Positions 1-15,355 of a stretch of 64,000 nt of DNA are shown in pieces. Every line of letters starts with the position of its first letter. Position 1 is the first letter of the stretch. The translations under genes were made by a program, and so were the position numbers. The DNA is from Todiramphus chloris collaris (lineage: Eukaryota; Chordata; Aves; Coraciiformes; Alcedinidae), in contig JANVCC010000072.1 of assembly GCA_025345505.1 (NCBI GenBank), positions 1,390,840-1,454,839 on the forward strand. Direction: 5' to 3'. Under the pieces are notes generated by a model that worked only from the letters and a program-made list of their open reading frames with translations, was not told where the DNA came from and did not search any database.

Positions 1-1830
1 CGCTTCACTTAAGAGCTGAAACTCGTAGGGAAGCAGGAAGGCATCATTTGCTGCACCCTTAGACAAGCCTGGTATGAGAAAAGAGCCATGCAAGCATCAC
101 TGTGATGGGGTGGATTTGGGTGTTGTCTATGGCTGGGTAAACAAAGAATGACTCTGTTTCACACAGCAGCTTTTTGGCTGGTAAGAGGGAGGACACGGTC
201 AAGTCCAACAGCTTTTCTGAGAAGGTACAAGTTCAGGCTGCCACAAGAGATAGCACTGGGAGCAAGAGCTCATAAATTTACAGGTATGAAATCAACAACT
301 TCATTGACTGCACAAACAGCTAGATAGGTTCACGCTTCTTGTCGAAGCATGGCTTTTAAATACGTTTTACCCAACAAACTCTATTTTGCCTTCCTGGGAG
401 GCAGAGGACTGTGATGTCATTATCATGGGCCAACAGCTACCATTTTTAGGAAAATTACTTTGATGTGTTCCAGTTCCCAAAATGACAGTTATTTAGACAT
501 TTTGCTTTTTGCCATGTTTCTGATGTTTCTCAGCTCTCTTCTCCCTATTAACAAGTAGAACAATTGTCCATAAAAAGCAGCTGACCAATTCTGAACCTAA
601 ATAATAGGTAGTGAATGAAAAAAAAAGTACAGCAAAGCATCAAAACAACACATACAAATCACTGTTCCTCTTCACACAAAACTGTCTGGAAACTTGTGTG
701 AATAAAAGCACAGCAGGATGTAGGAAAACTACACAGGAAAAAAAGCACACTCGATCTGGACTTATTGCCACATGCACAGGATTTTCTCTGTGATGCACAG
801 TACTCAGGGGCAAAGTGAGATCATTAGCACAGTCCTAGTTAGAGTAACTTTGTCAGCAAGAAATATATCTAAACTACAAATTACATACCAGGCAAAGGCT
901 GCTTCACAAACAGAATGAAATATTTACTGCAGTTGCATTTTAAAATGCATTTTTCCTTGCAGTTTCCCCTCTGAAAAGGCAAGATGAGAAAAGCCAGCTC
1001 TGAGTCAAACAACAGATCCTACCTCACAATCTGCAATCAACAGGCACTCACTAAAGGGTCGCAAACACCGGCGCTTTGTGATTTCTCCCCTAGCAAATGA
1101 TCATCCTCTCCTAAAGAAAGCCGAAGGAGTCCTGGTCCCACAGCGCGTTCCAAGCTGAGGCTGGCATGGGTAGCCCGTACTGCAGCTAGCTGCCTGGGTC
1201 TCCAGCACTGCCACTAAACCCCTCTGTCCCACCCAACGCTGCCTTACTTCTGCCAGGCTCCTGCGGGCAGCCAGCCGGGTCCTCCGCTCTCGGCAGGCTG
1301 CGATGCGCTGAGCTGCTCTGCCAAAGTAAATCCTCTCCTGCTTTGGGGCTGCCTCTTTAATTCTTTCTCAGCAAACCTGGTTTATGTTAAGCCCATCTGA
1401 TCCGAGACAGGGCTTTTCCGTGACGTGGTTGGCCTTTCCATACAACAGCCAGCCCCCAGCTGGGAGGAAACAGACATGCAGAAGAGAAAAAACTTGCAAA
1501 CAGTCTCAAAAGCCTTACTCAAAATCATATGATTGTCTTAGTATTTCCAGTAAAATAAACACACTCGGTTCTTGCGTGATGAAAACAGGAAAGTGGAAAA
1601 AAACCAAAACAATACATGCCATTTCACCTCACTCAGTTTTTCGTTCAAATGTTGTTAAAGTTACTGATGATTATAAAATGATAAAAGCATCATTAATGCA
1701 TAAAATGCTGTAAATGTATAAAGTTCTTTGCAAAATGCACTTAACTCTCTGCTGGACATTTTCTTTGGAGTAAAAGATCTGAATGTTATTTTGGAATTAT
1801 CTTACAAGTAGGAATATTATCCTGTTCCTT

Positions 1831-1880
1831 GTTCGTTTGTTTGTTTAGAGGTTTATTTATTCATTTGTTTGTTTGTTTTT
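1831..1880. repeat. TTTG/TTTA-rich simple repeat
   Basis: Two runs of GTTT units around a TTTATTTATTCA core. The polypyrimidine stretch ends AAACAG and resembles a splice acceptor, but no supporting exon is apparent. Confidence 0.8.
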
Positions 1881-4800
1881 AAACAGACCTCTGATATATA
1901 CAATCCTATTTTTCTCTGTAGGCCTCCAAGTGACTGCACCCAGTTTCCTGAAAGGCATAACCATCTCTCAGTTCTGCTGCAACACTTTACTAACAAGGGC
2001 TTGAAAAAACTTCAGCTGGATGGTGGCAAAGATGCATCAGAAGACACAGTATCTGCACGGAGCAGCACAGTGCTGTCCACAGGAAAGATGGATATATAAC
2101 GTACGTGCCACAAACCCAGGGTCCACTACTTAATTTTTTAATAATATCATAGCTCGTTAGCACAATAAATTTTGCCAGAAGGAAAAAAAAATCCAACCCT
2201 GTAATGTGTGCTGTTGGGTGACACTTCTAATGACAGATGCAAAATGCTTCTTGATTAACAAATGAAAAGTAATATAACTTTCACAGAACTACTCCACAGG
2301 GGTACCACATCTCGTATAAAAGTACATGGAAACCCTATACTCAGTTCTCAATTATCCAGACTCTGGATTAGCTATGATGAGCTCAAAACCAAGCTCCTAC
2401 AGCTTTCCTTTGTATTTACAATCTCCTAGTTACTCTATCAGCCCCTGAATCTAACAGGTGACTAATTCTTATCCCACGCATAGGAAGTCTGAGCAGGGAA
2501 TAGAATATTTTATTCATGAGCCAATTTTTCTCACCCTTCTTGCTATGGGCAAGCAAGCCTTCAACTGACAATGTACTTTTATTAAAGGGAGGAGTCACAT
2601 GCAGAGAAAAACATCACTTGCTATGTTTGCAGACTAGCGGTTTTTTCACATTCCCCTGCTGTAAAATTATTGTTTTTCCCCTGGCAAAGCAGACTTTAAC
2701 GAAATTCTTCATTTGAAATCTGATTGCTTTGTTTCCCCTTTGGCTTTACTGGATTCCTATGTCTTTCATGAGGATTTTCACAAGGATTTTCAGGTACCTC
2801 CGGAGCCCATTCAAAAGTTTAAAGAGCCAGGAGATTTTCCCGAAGTAATATGCACTCATCAAAGTACATGGAAATTATTCAGATCTACCAAGAGAAGGAA
2901 GAAAATATGTCCTGATTTTCCTTCACCTTTGTTTCAGTGATTGACAACAGCTGAACGGGCCCCAAGCCCTCCATCTCCACCTTACCTTTCTCTTCTAAAT
3001 CAAGCCCTGAGTGGCTGCTACTGTGTGATAACCCCAAAGAGCACGATGTGACACATCTGTTCGCACAGGGTGTACAGAGTGGCTTTTAAAAGTTACTGCA
3101 GGCAATGCTCTATCTCTGTCAGGGAAGGTTTCTGGCATGGCCGTTGGTTTGCAAAAAGACTTTTGCCCTCAGCATACTCAGCTGAAGTTGCTCATTTGTT
3201 CGAAACACGCTGGAGATCATGAAGGTGAGTGGGTGGTTGGAGCACTGTGCTCTGCACCTTGGGTTCACTTAGCTTTCTTTAAGTTGTCCATAATTTGTTA
3301 CCATGAGTAAAAAAGCAAAACCTGCCCACTGCAGGACTGGAGACATTTATGGCCAGACTGATCTCAGCCGAACTGTAGGCTCTAATGTCTCACCCAAGTG
3401 TCTACCATATATCACAGTGCAGACAGCAGAAATAAACCAAAGGCAGAAAAGCCTTGGTGTTTAGTTATGGTCAGTGTTAGATTAGGAATTGCTAGACATC
3501 ATCTTCCACATCCTCTTCATAAAATTCAAGGCAGACAAAGAAAACACATCTCTCCAGCGACCATGCAATGTATCTCTTCTATATAGCCATGCGTAAGGGT
3601 TGTCTCAACTGTGCCATGAAATACTTAGCGTTTGGGAAACTTGCATGTGTGCTTTCCTTTGCACTACCTCTTCCGAGACTATTCTGGTTTTCCAATAGGA
3701 CAATTAAAGACGATTAACTGTCCAGGTCCCATCCTGTACTACTGTATGCCTCCACATGATAAAGAGCTCCTGCTCCTCAGGGAATGCCGTCAGCACTTAC
3801 AAAGTTCAACCAGTATAGCTGTGGGGAAAACTTTTCTGTCCTTCTTTTCTTAAAGCTGGGGAGAAGTGCAGCATTTTCATCCTCCTGGCACACTTACTTG
3901 CAAGGGATAACAGTAGGCTGATTAATGAAATATATGAACTAAGCCCTTCTCAATAGGGCTGACTGTAGGCTTGGATTTCCAAACACAATCCCATAGATCG
4001 ATGGAGTCTGATGAAGTTCTGGCCTGCTCAGCCCTCTTGCACTCTTCACCGGTGAACGCTTCTGCAACTCAGACTGCCTGAGACACAGGCACAAGAAGAA
4101 ATAAACCATAAGGCCAGGTGCTGTGGTAAAGCACATGAGTGCTCAGATATTACTGCCTGGTGCTATATTAAAACTCAGAGCGATTGCTTTTCACCCATCT
4201 TATCCATTTTCTGCTTCAATAATCATGCCTTAAAGGAATGTTCCCTGCAGCCAGGATGAAGTAAACATCTCAGAGTAACAGTTCTGCAATCCTTCTCCAG
4301 CCAGTTACAATTAGACCAGGTGATGCCCAGAGTAATTAAGCCAAAATTTTCCACTGGATATAAAACAGCAGAGGTTTTTCTGTTGACACTTAATTAGCCA
4401 TTTTATATTTATGTATATGAAGGGGAAAGTAGTGCCACAAATCACCTTTTGGAATAAGGGTCATGTATAGACAGGCCCTAAATCAACCTGGAGGAGGAGG
4501 GAAATACAAGGGGGGAAAAATATCTCGAAAAACCCCAGGAAAAACACAATTCATATTTATTTCAGTAGAAATTGAATGCAGAGTGTCTGAAAGTGCACTT
4601 TTTCCCTATGCATTTAGCAGGAGAGTACATCTTCATTTTTCTCCTCAGAGGACCTGACTTAGTCAACTGTGTTCTCAGCAGTTAGTTGTCTGAGGAGGCA
4701 ATGAATGAATTCCACCGTCTCCCTGTCCTCTAGAGCACTGTGGCATCTCACATTTTGCTCTTCTCCTCCCATACCACAGCAGCATCTTTACAACTATTTA

Positions 4801-7800
4801 AATGAGCACTAAAAGCAGAACATGATCCTTTGGTGATGGAGCACAAGGATAGGGAAGAAGCACTAATCTGTACTCCTTGTGCACAAGTAAAAGCTGGCAT
4901 TAGAGCTCTCAAGGATTAGGATTGCCTTTAATCAGCTACCTCATTAGGTACTACCTCAGTAGTTTATTACTTGCAGTTAATCTGGATTTTATTTTACCAA
5001 AAGAAAGGTGCATGGACCATGTTTTGCAGTTGGGATCTTTGTTGTACATCACAGCCCTCAGTGCAATGAGGTCTACTTTGCAGCTGCAGGATTTACAGAT
5101 TCAGCAACTTGAGTTGATAGCACTAAGTCATGGTGGTGATTTAACAGGAGGCAACTTATATGTCAGCAAACTCTAGGTTAGAAACTTCAGCAGAATAATC
5201 TGGGCCTCTGATCTGTTGGCCTCTGAATTGTTGAAGGCAGAGAAGACAAAGGTCTTTTGCTCCAAATGCCATTTTTTCTTGACTGTGGTGCCGAAGACTC
5301 TTACATCAAGTGCAACCAAAATTATTACCAATACTCACGCATACTCACGCAAAAATACAAAGGAAGCCCTCAAAAACCTGTCAATACAAGCAAATTTACT
5401 TTAAAAACATTCCAAGTGGTGGCCAGAACTTGACTTTCAGGTCCAAGTTTTGTTGTCCTGACATGACAAGCCTGCCTGGGAGGGAAAGGGAGCACCACTG
5501 AGCTCTTCAACCCACCTTGGCTTGCAAAACTCCTCCTGGTTTCACATCATTGAAGCTGTTTTGGGCTCATTGTCTGGGTGGAGGAATCTCAATGCTGTGT
5601 CAGGGGCTGACATGAGGTCCTGAGCAGGCTGTGGGAGCCCAGGGAGCCTGGGCAGGGCTGTGAGTGCCCTCAGGGCCCCAAAATCCATTTGGTGCAGTTC
5701 TTGAGGAAAGGTGATAGCACATGGTTGACATTTGGCCAAGGCAGAGCTGAGTTTGGCCTGGCCAGCTTCAGTCGAGGTCGTGCCAGGGCTGCGATTTGCA
5801 TCCACACCAGGAGAAAGGTGAAGTGTGAAAACACACAACATGTGACAGCAGCTAAGCCAGCTACGCTCTTCTTTCAAAAGCAAATGAGGCCACGTCCAGG
5901 CATCACATCCTTCCCCGCTCTCTCTGTGCTGCTCGGATGACTAGCAGTAACAAAACCACAGCTAAATATGGGCTGCTGGGAGGGAGCCAGTGGCTCTTGC
6001 CTTTCCCCGTTTACAGCATTGTCCATCCGGTGCCCCTGGTGTCAGCATTGGCTGCCTGCTGCCCACTCCAGCACCTAGTGACATGATGTTTCATGCTATT
6101 CCATGGTGATTCATCTCCTTGTTTGGATTTTCTGGCTCCTGGGCTCATGTTTATCAGTGAAACACATGCTCTCTCCAGCAACAGGCTGCAAGCGAACTGG
6201 AGCTGTACAAAATCCTTTTGAGAGAGATGCTCTACACAGACAGGTCCAATTAATGTCTACTTAATTGAACAATGGCACTTCTTTTATTTACACGGCGTTA
6301 CTCCCACATCTTTCAGTGCATAGTTCCCACTCTTCCAAAATGGAAGACTTGAAAATTAACATGTAAGTGAAGATATGTTGTTTATTTTCTTTTTGACTAT
6401 CTCATTCTTCATCTCTGTTGTACTGTGTTTGTGACAGGACAACTGAGCGCTGCGCCCTGCAGGCAGGATTCGCTTCCCCTCATTTAAACGCCTTGCCTTG
6501 GTTCCCAGAGGGAAGCAGACAGGGTTAACCAGGCAACTCCAGGGTGATTCATCTAACACAGGTTGCATGAATCATGGAGATGCCTCTCTCCCCTTTGACA
6601 ACAGAGGAAGGGGAGTTGAGTCTCTCTTCACTAATGCTAGCCTTAAATCGCACTGTCTGAAAGCTAGACTGGCAGCCAAATGAAATGTGGAAACCACTAA
6701 CAGCCTAAAGGCTAATTTATTTCTTTTTAGGCTCTTTTTTTTCAGGCTAATTTTTTCAAGTGCCTTTTCAGATGGGCAATAGGTAAGGCAAGGTTTAAGA
6801 TGTCACCATTACATATGCAACACTGAATGAAACTATCCTGCTGTAGTGCAGGAGGTCCACAAATGCACTAGAAACATGGCTATCGAACTGGAGAAACCAG
6901 TACATGTGCCATGTTCAGTGTGGATGACAACAGGGACCTTTCCCCAGTAGCTGCTGGGACACTTCCAGGGAGGAATTACTTCTGTTGCTATCCACACTGA
7001 CCAAGCACCAACTGCTGACTCTTCAGACTCTGACATATGGCAGCATGGCTTGTGGAGTTTTCTGCCCTGCTTCTGCAAGCCAGTGTGTGCATCACCACAG
7101 ACACATCCTGCTCCAGCCAGCCAGCCAGCCTCCTGAGAAAAAGAAGATCACAGCCAGCATGTTTTTCATGGAACATAGTAAAACATCAGGAGTTACAATG
7201 CTGTCAGCTTCCATCTGACTCCACAAAGCCAATTCCTTGGCACTGAAGGCTCTTGCGTTCCTGTAGGAGCCAAAAAGGGGTGACCCAGTTACAGCAGGCT
7301 CTTCTCAAGCCCTCTGGCTGGGACACACACATGCACATATATACATCCATGCTCAACCTGTTGGGTAACCTCCTACAACCACCACTTGTTTGTCCTTTGC
7401 TTTCTGTCTATTGTTTGAATAACATTTATTCATTTCGAAAGCAAGCAGTAACCACAAGAGCTGGGCAGAACAAAAAAGCCATCATTGACAACTAAAATCA
7501 GGCTATTTTGTTGGCTAGCAGAACCTTTAATGCTTTCCACTGCATTGTGCTTCTGTGCAAATCATAGATCTGCAAAGTGGACATCTCTGTGATAATATGG
7601 ACTGTGAGGTATCTGACACACGCATTTGTCCTTCTTCATGGCAATTAGCACATTATTTAATAATTTCTGAGCACTTTCTACACTGACAGCTACTAAAGCC
7701 TCATATCAGTAAGGGAGGACTTGTTCTCATGAAGCCAAGGACACTGAACGTGCTACCGATTCAAAGACGTGAGTATCTAGAAAAGGGAACGTCCATCAGT

Positions 7801-9150
7801 TGCTCAAGCACATTTCTCAGGAGAGCTGTTCCAAAGTCAGGTACCTGATGTGCATTGTTCCTGTGAAGCACAAAATTAGAGAAACTGGTAGGAAAAAGCT
7901 TTGATTTCTTAAGCCCATGGAAGTAGCTACAGCCCTGCTTTTCTTTCACAAATCCTCTGTGTTGCTGGAAGCTTAATCAATTGCCAGGTTGGTAGATTTA
8001 GAAGCCAAAATTAGAAAGGAAAAATCTCATTCAAAGTCATAAGCTCAAAGAATGTAATTCTAGCATAACTCCTAAAGTAGACCTGTTTGTTGATGCTCTA
8101 TAAATCTCAGTTCTGTGTAGCTCACAAGTTGGCCGACACAGCAGAGAGAGCAAGGCGGCCGCACAGCCTCCCTCTCCCTCCCATCACACTGCGTGGCCTC
8201 TGCAACCATGGTCTGGTGGATTTTAAACAATAGAGTAAGGCCCAATGTGCCACCAATATGGACTGAGATGGTAAAACTTATCACAGTGAACAAAGAGAGA
8301 CATGAGGGGGAACAGTACAGACATGTCCCATTGCAAAAGGCAGAGAAAATACTTTGATCTCCTAGTTACAAGCCCACTCCTGTTTGACTTCTGACCCGAG
8401 ACTAAGCTGCTGGCAATTACATCACCACTGTTGGGCAGTGTAACCTTACCTGCTGAAGCTCTTTGCCCCCTTGGCAGGGTATTCAGCAGGGCACCTTTGG
8501 CTCAGTGAGTCAGTAGAGGGAAATGGGCTCCTTCAGAAGGGACAGCAGAGCAGCTGAGATAGGTCTTCAGTGGTGAATTGCCTCCTGTGGTCTCCCTCAC
8601 TCACAGCTTAAGAAAAAGACGAAGCTAAAATGAGCAGCACCCTTACGGGACAAAATATTCTTTCATTAGAGGATCACGTGGAAAAACTCTGTCTGACAGC
8701 TCACTTGAACCTCTTCAAGTAACTGCTGTTATGGAATGCCTCCTTCTCCTCTCACACTGGTGTATAACAGAATTCACCCTTATAATAAGTCAAAATCAAG
8801 AATAATTGAGATTTAAAAAACACGTCCAAATTATGTAAAGGGAAAACAGCACTTAAAGTCCACATGTTCCATGGGGGATGAACATCTCGTGCCCTGTACA
8901 CCTGCACACTCCTGGTTCAGCAAAACCTGTACAACACACTTGAATGGATGCTTCTTACACTTCACACAAAGGACAGATCCTTTCTACTGCCTTTGTTACC
9001 TTGTGTTCCTCCTGCTGTCTGCCCTCACATTGCAAGAGGCCTTCAACAGAACCTTTAGACTATTCTATTTTATGACTAGTCAGATGATTAGTACTGGTCT
9101 TCATGTTGCATATAACTTGTCAACTTGTTAACCTTCTAGATGAATAAAAA

Positions 9151-9204
9151 AGTAGAAGCAGAGGAGAGGAAGAGAGGCTGAGAGGCAGAGAGATGAAGAG
9201 AGGG
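9151..9204. repeat. Purine-rich (GAGA) low-complexity stretch
   Basis: An imperfect run of AGAGG/AGAGA units on the plus strand with a few interrupting C and T bases. Confidence 0.7.
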
Positions 9205-12200
9205 ATGTCCCACTCTCAGAATAGCCTTCTTGAGACTGTGAAGGTTCAAGTGCTTATTTGAAAATGTATCATTTTCGGAGAGTCACAAACAGTTTTTCGT
9301 GTTGCCAGCATCCCAGGAAAGTGCTCTCTCTTTGGAAGTCCTTAGACTCACAGTGCCCAGTGCCTCAGTCTCATGTTGCTTACACTAACATGACTATATT
9401 AAGGAGCCGAGCCTCCTCAGCCCCAAACAATTAGGAGAAACCTAAAAGGTCCACCACTTTGGTTTTCCAAAGTATTGCTCAACCGTCTTCATCATGGATA
9501 TTTATGTAGCCTACAGGCAGGAGAGGCTTTTCTCCAGCTTTCTGAAAAACCAGAAGTTTCTCCATGGGTGCCCTAGCACTGGCTGACTCCAACACACTTT
9601 CAGCTTTACCTATGAGTAGAGCAGAGAGCATCATAAAGTGCTCTGTTCGTGCTGTGGGCTGTGGAGCAAATATAAAGTGAGGGATAAAGTGAGGATGTGA
9701 GGATAAGGGCAGCCTGCATTAACATCTTCTCAATGGTGAGAGGAGACTTGAGACAAGATGAGATTACTTTTTCCCTGTCTAACAAGCATTCAAGTTCTGG
9801 GTGTATCAGACACAAAATGTAACTTTCCGTGAAGGACATACCTGGCTTGCAAGCACCTGGTTTCCAGATTATTTTATTTTTCATTTCTAAAGAGAACTGG
9901 AGAGTACTTTTCACAGTGAGGGGGCAAGCTCCTGAATTTTAGAAGAGTGCAGTAAAAAAGTTCTGGAAGTGAAAGGGCAGATTCTTAATACACAGAGTGT
10001 GGGAAGTGTGCCATCTCATGGGGTTGCTCCATGTCTTTAACATCCTTGGCAGCACTCTGCTGTTAGCCTCACAACACTACTTTCACCTCTAGACCATGCC
10101 AGTGGGTTCTCAGTAGCAGCTGCATGTAGCATAGTTCCCTGCTGAAGATGCTGCTCTAGCTTCCCTAGATGAGCGCCCAGTACCAGGAGAAATTCAGCTG
10201 CCTGGCCCTGGCTTGGACTAGAAGCAACAGGAGCAGCAATCACATGTATTCATCCTTTTGTAAAAAATGAAACCCAGTGACAGTGACAAACATCGGCATG
10301 GCTGAAGACTGGCAGGCATCCTCTCTGCATCCTTTGGCAAAGCAAAAGACAGAATAACCTCAAGCTCAGATGTGAGAAAGTAAGATATAGTGCCTTGCAG
10401 AGACAAATGTAATGCACAGGCTCTAATATTAATTACTAATTTCATTAGAGCTGCACAAATGTAGTAACCTTCTTTTTTATCACTACTTTAGTTATTGTCT
10501 TTCCATGCTGCACTTGTGGAGTGTATACTTCCCTGAAAACGGAGCAGAAAGTTCCCGAAGCCCACGTGCTTAAATGCACAGACTGTGCTTACTTCATTTG
10601 AGGGAAAATGGTTTTATCAAACACCAACATACATGGAGAAATTTGTAAGCAGGTTGAACAGCCCTTCCTGCTTGCTGTCACCTGGCCAGCTGCAGCAAAG
10701 GGAAGGAGCTGCCGAGTTCAGAACCGCATCAAAACACTCACGGCTGCCATAGGAGCTGCCTCCTGTAGGGTTCAGGCAAGCCAGGACTTCAGCTGCCACC
10801 CCAGACAGGGAGCATGCAGGAGGTCACAGCTGAGCCGGGCCAGTCCAGGATATTTGGGGGTCATCCTCATATTGTTACATATTCACACCGCTGTAAGTGC
10901 CAGCGAGCGTTAAAAAGCTTAGTCCGAGCTTTTATTTAACACAGCAAGTCTGAAACATCTTAATGATATAAATAGTCCCCACTGCTAATGCCCAGTGTTA
11001 CCCAACGGCTGAACTAGGTTAGAGTGGTTTTCAGTTTAATTGGGGATAGCCCAATATATAAATAGGTTGTGGTTATGTTTAGCTGGGTACAAGGATTAGA
11101 GCCTGGCTTAATACAGAAGTAGTTCCTGATAGACCACTTAGGAAATAGAGAATTAACTCGACTGTAATAATAGAGCTCAGACATGATGATGAACCAATGA
11201 ACAGCAGGCTTCACTAATTAGGGATCTTTTTCAGTGACAGCAGTCTGACACCTCTGAAGTTTGTGTCATTTCCTATGCTAAGACACGGGCATCCCTTAAG
11301 CATTATGAGCTAGGTAAATACTCCGAGGGAATAACACTAAAGATTAAATCACTGCTTACGCTGAGGGCATATGCCAGGTGCTAGGAGCCACATGTTGTAC
11401 TCCTTGTCCTGCCTCTCGTTAGCACGGCACTCCCTCCAGAGCAGCAGTGCCTGGCTTTCAGTGCTTGTACTGTGCAGTTTTATTCAGACATCTGGAGCAG
11501 ATCTTCGTATCATTAAGTCTTGGGCTTGTAACCAGGAAAATAATACTGGCATAACACAGTGCTTGTGAGGAATATTGGAAAAAGTGCTCAGATTATTAAA
11601 AGAAATCATAACCGATGTGGAAACTATTGTTAAAGTAATAATTTGTTTCTAACTATTTAAAAGAGAACTTCTGACACAGCTACAAAACTGGAGACTGAAA
11701 GAGTTGGAAACAACATAATTATTATTTGACATACACAGTCAGAAACCAAGCTCCAACGTGCCAAGCACTGTACAAACATACATCAAAAATACAGCCCTTG
11801 TCCCAGACAGCTGTCAGCCTCGTCATTAACCTAGAGGCATGGAACACTAAATGGAGCAAAGGCAGTGCACTGCCCAGTTGGAAAGGCAATGGCCAGAGCA
11901 AATCAGCATCACAACAGCTATCAACGATTTACAGAATAATCAAAGAAGACTTTTGTGCAGTCTTAACAGAGAACGAAATAACTCTGTAGTCTATAGGGAT
12001 CTTCTAGGCACAAGGGACGGCGCAGGAAAAAGTATGGAAGAGTGGAAGTTGTAGATAAATTCTCCTTCATTGCTATGGAAAAGAAATTTTATTTGGAGCA
12101 GTGTTGAGTCCATTTCTTAGCAGAATTCTAAATAGCTCTGGGGCTTTCACAGCATGCCTTTATATTGCCTATAGAAATTTATCATCCGGTTTCAGGCCAT

Positions 12201-15200
12201 GTTCACAATCTATGACATAACACAACGTTTGGTCTTAGTCTCTTAGTCTGAGTCCTTCTTGGTTTTCTCAAAAAAGGAGAAATTACAGTAAATAATTAAC
12301 TTGTCCATATTTATATTTTCTCTCTTTTTTTTCTTCATTTAAAAAACCCAAATGTTTAGAACACCATAATCTAAATTTCCAGAAGTTGCAAATAATTTCT
12401 TTATGCCTTAATACTTTATTCAATTCCTTTTTTTTAATCTGGTACGTTATTGAAAAGGGTATCAGAAAACTCAGTTCTTACCAAGCCTATTGAGCTGGGC
12501 ATGAAAACCTGTGCCTGGAAACATAAAATCCTTTATATGAAAAGACCAAAGACTTGCCTATGTAAGAACATAATGAAATATGAAAATAACCACAATGGAA
12601 AAAGTGGAACAGATTTATGGTTTTAAAATAGTATGCATGATACAAAAGTTCATGGGCCTATTTAAATTTCAACAAAAAAAAGATGGTGTTTTTTTTCATT
12701 AACGCAGAATGCATTCATTGCGGGTTTTAAGTGCCTCAATTTAGAAGCTGAAGGCAATTTTTATTAGTAGCACATGTAATCCCAACACAGGAGATTCCTG
12801 TGGCACATTCATTTGCTCTTTAAACGGGAACTCTGGGCATCTGGAGGAAAAAGGGCTGAGTAGGAACTGCTTGGCAAGGGGGGCTGCTGGTGACAGCGGG
12901 GTCACTGCCGGCAGTGCCAACCCACTGCTGCCCAGCAGGCAGGGTGGGCACACTGGGCACATCCTGAGGACGAGGCAGGAATATGCATCGTGTCCCCTCT
13001 GGAAGGAGGTCCCACACAGAGCCACACACAGACCACAATGGGTCCTGGGTCTAACCATCTGGGGAGAAGGACCTCAGGATGCTCAAGAGTACAGACACAA
13101 TCATCTCAAGGGGGAGCGAACACAGCGCTCAGAGGAATGCAGGGAAGGACAGGCCACCTCGCTGGCTGCCACTGGCTGTAGCTGACAGCTTTTTTCTATT
13201 TCACTCTGTTTATTCCAAGAACTCCTCTGACATACAGGGAATGCTGGCGGAGTAGGACTGAAACCATCGTTGCGGTATCTCTGGTTACTACACAGAGATT
13301 TGATTTATCTCGGTCTTTTCATGGAAATAGTTCATGTGAGCCAGGGAAAAAGAGAAAATATACCCCTCCCACCTTCCTGAGAAGGCATATAGCCACCAGG
13401 AAAACCCTCTGTCCAGTACAGCTTGACACTACAGTAAAGGCACAATCAAAATAAATGTCCCAGAATCCACCTTATCAGAAGCCCTGGGTGATGTTGTGTT
13501 TCCCAGACTCACGGATCCCCAAACTCCCCCTCTTCGGAGAAAGCTGCTTTCCACCAAAACCATGGCTCAGGAACTGCAGTAGGCAGCCAAGGACGGTCAG
13601 AGCTGCAGACAGTAGCCCAGCCCTTAGAGAAAGGGATGGGATTTCTTTAGGGCGCCCCGAGGTTAAAAAGTTAACCATAAGTCCAAGAGGCATCTGAAAC
13701 CTCTTGGGTAAAATCCTTAGAAAGTGAAGGAGGAGAAAAACAGGAAGGGGGAAGTTTTTAGAAGAGCATCATGCAATAGATGAGCAGTGGTGAAAGAGAG
13801 CCCAGAGCTGTAATTATACATCTGTCCCTCTGAAGGTCCTTTGAAGGAGCTTGAGGAATGCCCAGAACAGGTCTGAATACCACACTAAATGCTGAATTTT
13901 TTTCTGCTTGTTATAAACGCCATGTTTCAGTGATTTCTGACCTTAAAAGAGGAATTCTAAGCTATCCTGAAGGTAAAAGGACAGCAGCTCCTCACCAGTG
14001 GAGTCTCTGAAACTAGCCACGGAAAGACTAAGACTAACAAATGACAATCTCCAGCTGCTGATCCTCCCAGTATGCAGAAGAGAGCTGTCACAAGCTCTGA
14101 TGGCTCTCAGGGGAGAAGAGAGAGATGCCAGGATTGCAGAACCCCTTTACATTAATCATTCTACATAAAGTTTCCAGTGGAAACATTTTGGCATATCTGC
14201 ACTTGAAAACACCCATAAAAACCTTATATGAAATACATTCCTGCTTTTCAAACTTTCCTTTCTTTGTCTACTCCCCAAATAGCTCAATATTGGCCAGTGA
14301 GCTACCCTCAAGGCAGTTCTGGTCTTACATAAACCAGCAAGCAGTGGAAACGCAGTGGTTGCAACACCAGCCCACACCCATGGCCAGTTAGGACGCTGCT
14401 TTACCAGTTCCCTTCCAAGGTGACTCCCCTAGCCACGCATTTTATCTTGCAAGAAGATGTGCAACGCCACAAACGTTCATCTGGTGCGGTTACCACGGCA
14501 CCACAGAGAATGCCAGGGAACTGCAGCTCCCTGCCAGGGATCTGAATTACTGGGGAAATCTTTTACCAACGCTCTGCTCCTCAGAAGCACTGCCACCTTC
14601 TCTGCTTGCTGCATATATTGCCATAGGTGGTTTCTGCTCCCGAAGAGGTGGTTCTTAAAAGGATCTGAAGGCACAGGGTGTCCTTGTGACAAGGGGACTC
14701 CGGGTGAGGTCACCCCTCGGCCAGGTCTGCAGCAACAACATCAGAGACCGGCAAGCAGCAATGGCACAGGGAGCTCAGGGGGTTGCTTGGCAATCAGGAG
14801 AGATGTCAGAAGAAAAAAGCTAAGAGTTCATTAAAAAGGCACCTGCTCCAACCTAAGCATTGCTAAGCTTGTCAGAGCAGGGAGGGCAGTGACCCCTACC
14901 TAGTGCAAGGACTGGGCAGGGTCGGGGAGGGCCCTGCAGCCAGTGCACAGAGCAGGGATCTTCCAAACATGATAAAAGCTTGATACGCACCAGGTAAGTC
15001 CTGCCAGTAGAAAAAAAGACATATAGTGCCATATGCATGATGCTATACCAAGGGTATGTATTGTTTTCCAAGACCTTTCCAAAAATGACAAATTATCTCA
15101 ATGCAGACGTTCCTTTATATGTCTGCTTCTCCTCTTACTGGCATTTTCTGGCACTTAGGTAAACACACTGGATTTCAGATCTGTCAAAGACCCAGGCAGT

Positions 15201-15355
15201 TGTCAGGATAATAGGGATAACAGACAATACATAGAATCTTGCATCCTTTTCTCACACAGATAGATAGTCCTCATGGACCTCGCTGGTGAGGTGGCTGTGA
15301 TTAGGAACTACTGCACAATAAAAGTAACTACAAAAAACCCAACCGACCAACAAAC

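Larger units (their letters stand above)
1..15355. other. Non-genic stretch, nothing recognised beyond short repeats
   Basis: No frame longer than about 130 codons, no recognisable protein family, no tRNA or rRNA, and no clear transposon. Base composition is mostly AT-rich with mildly GC-rich patches at about 1065-1330 and 12840-13180 that show no other signal. By mammalian gene order this would lie in the gene-poor interval between RAD54B and GEM, but no GEM exon is visible. Confidence 0.6.

Noticed and set aside
2713-2940. Plus-strand frame of 75 codons with a protein-like composition
   Set aside because: No recognised family, no splice context and no neighbouring exons. A frame of this length is expected by chance in 64 kb.
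8871-9131. Plus-strand frame of 86 codons with a hydrophobic stretch
   Set aside because: No signal peptide in a sensible place, no homology recognised and no promoter or splice context.
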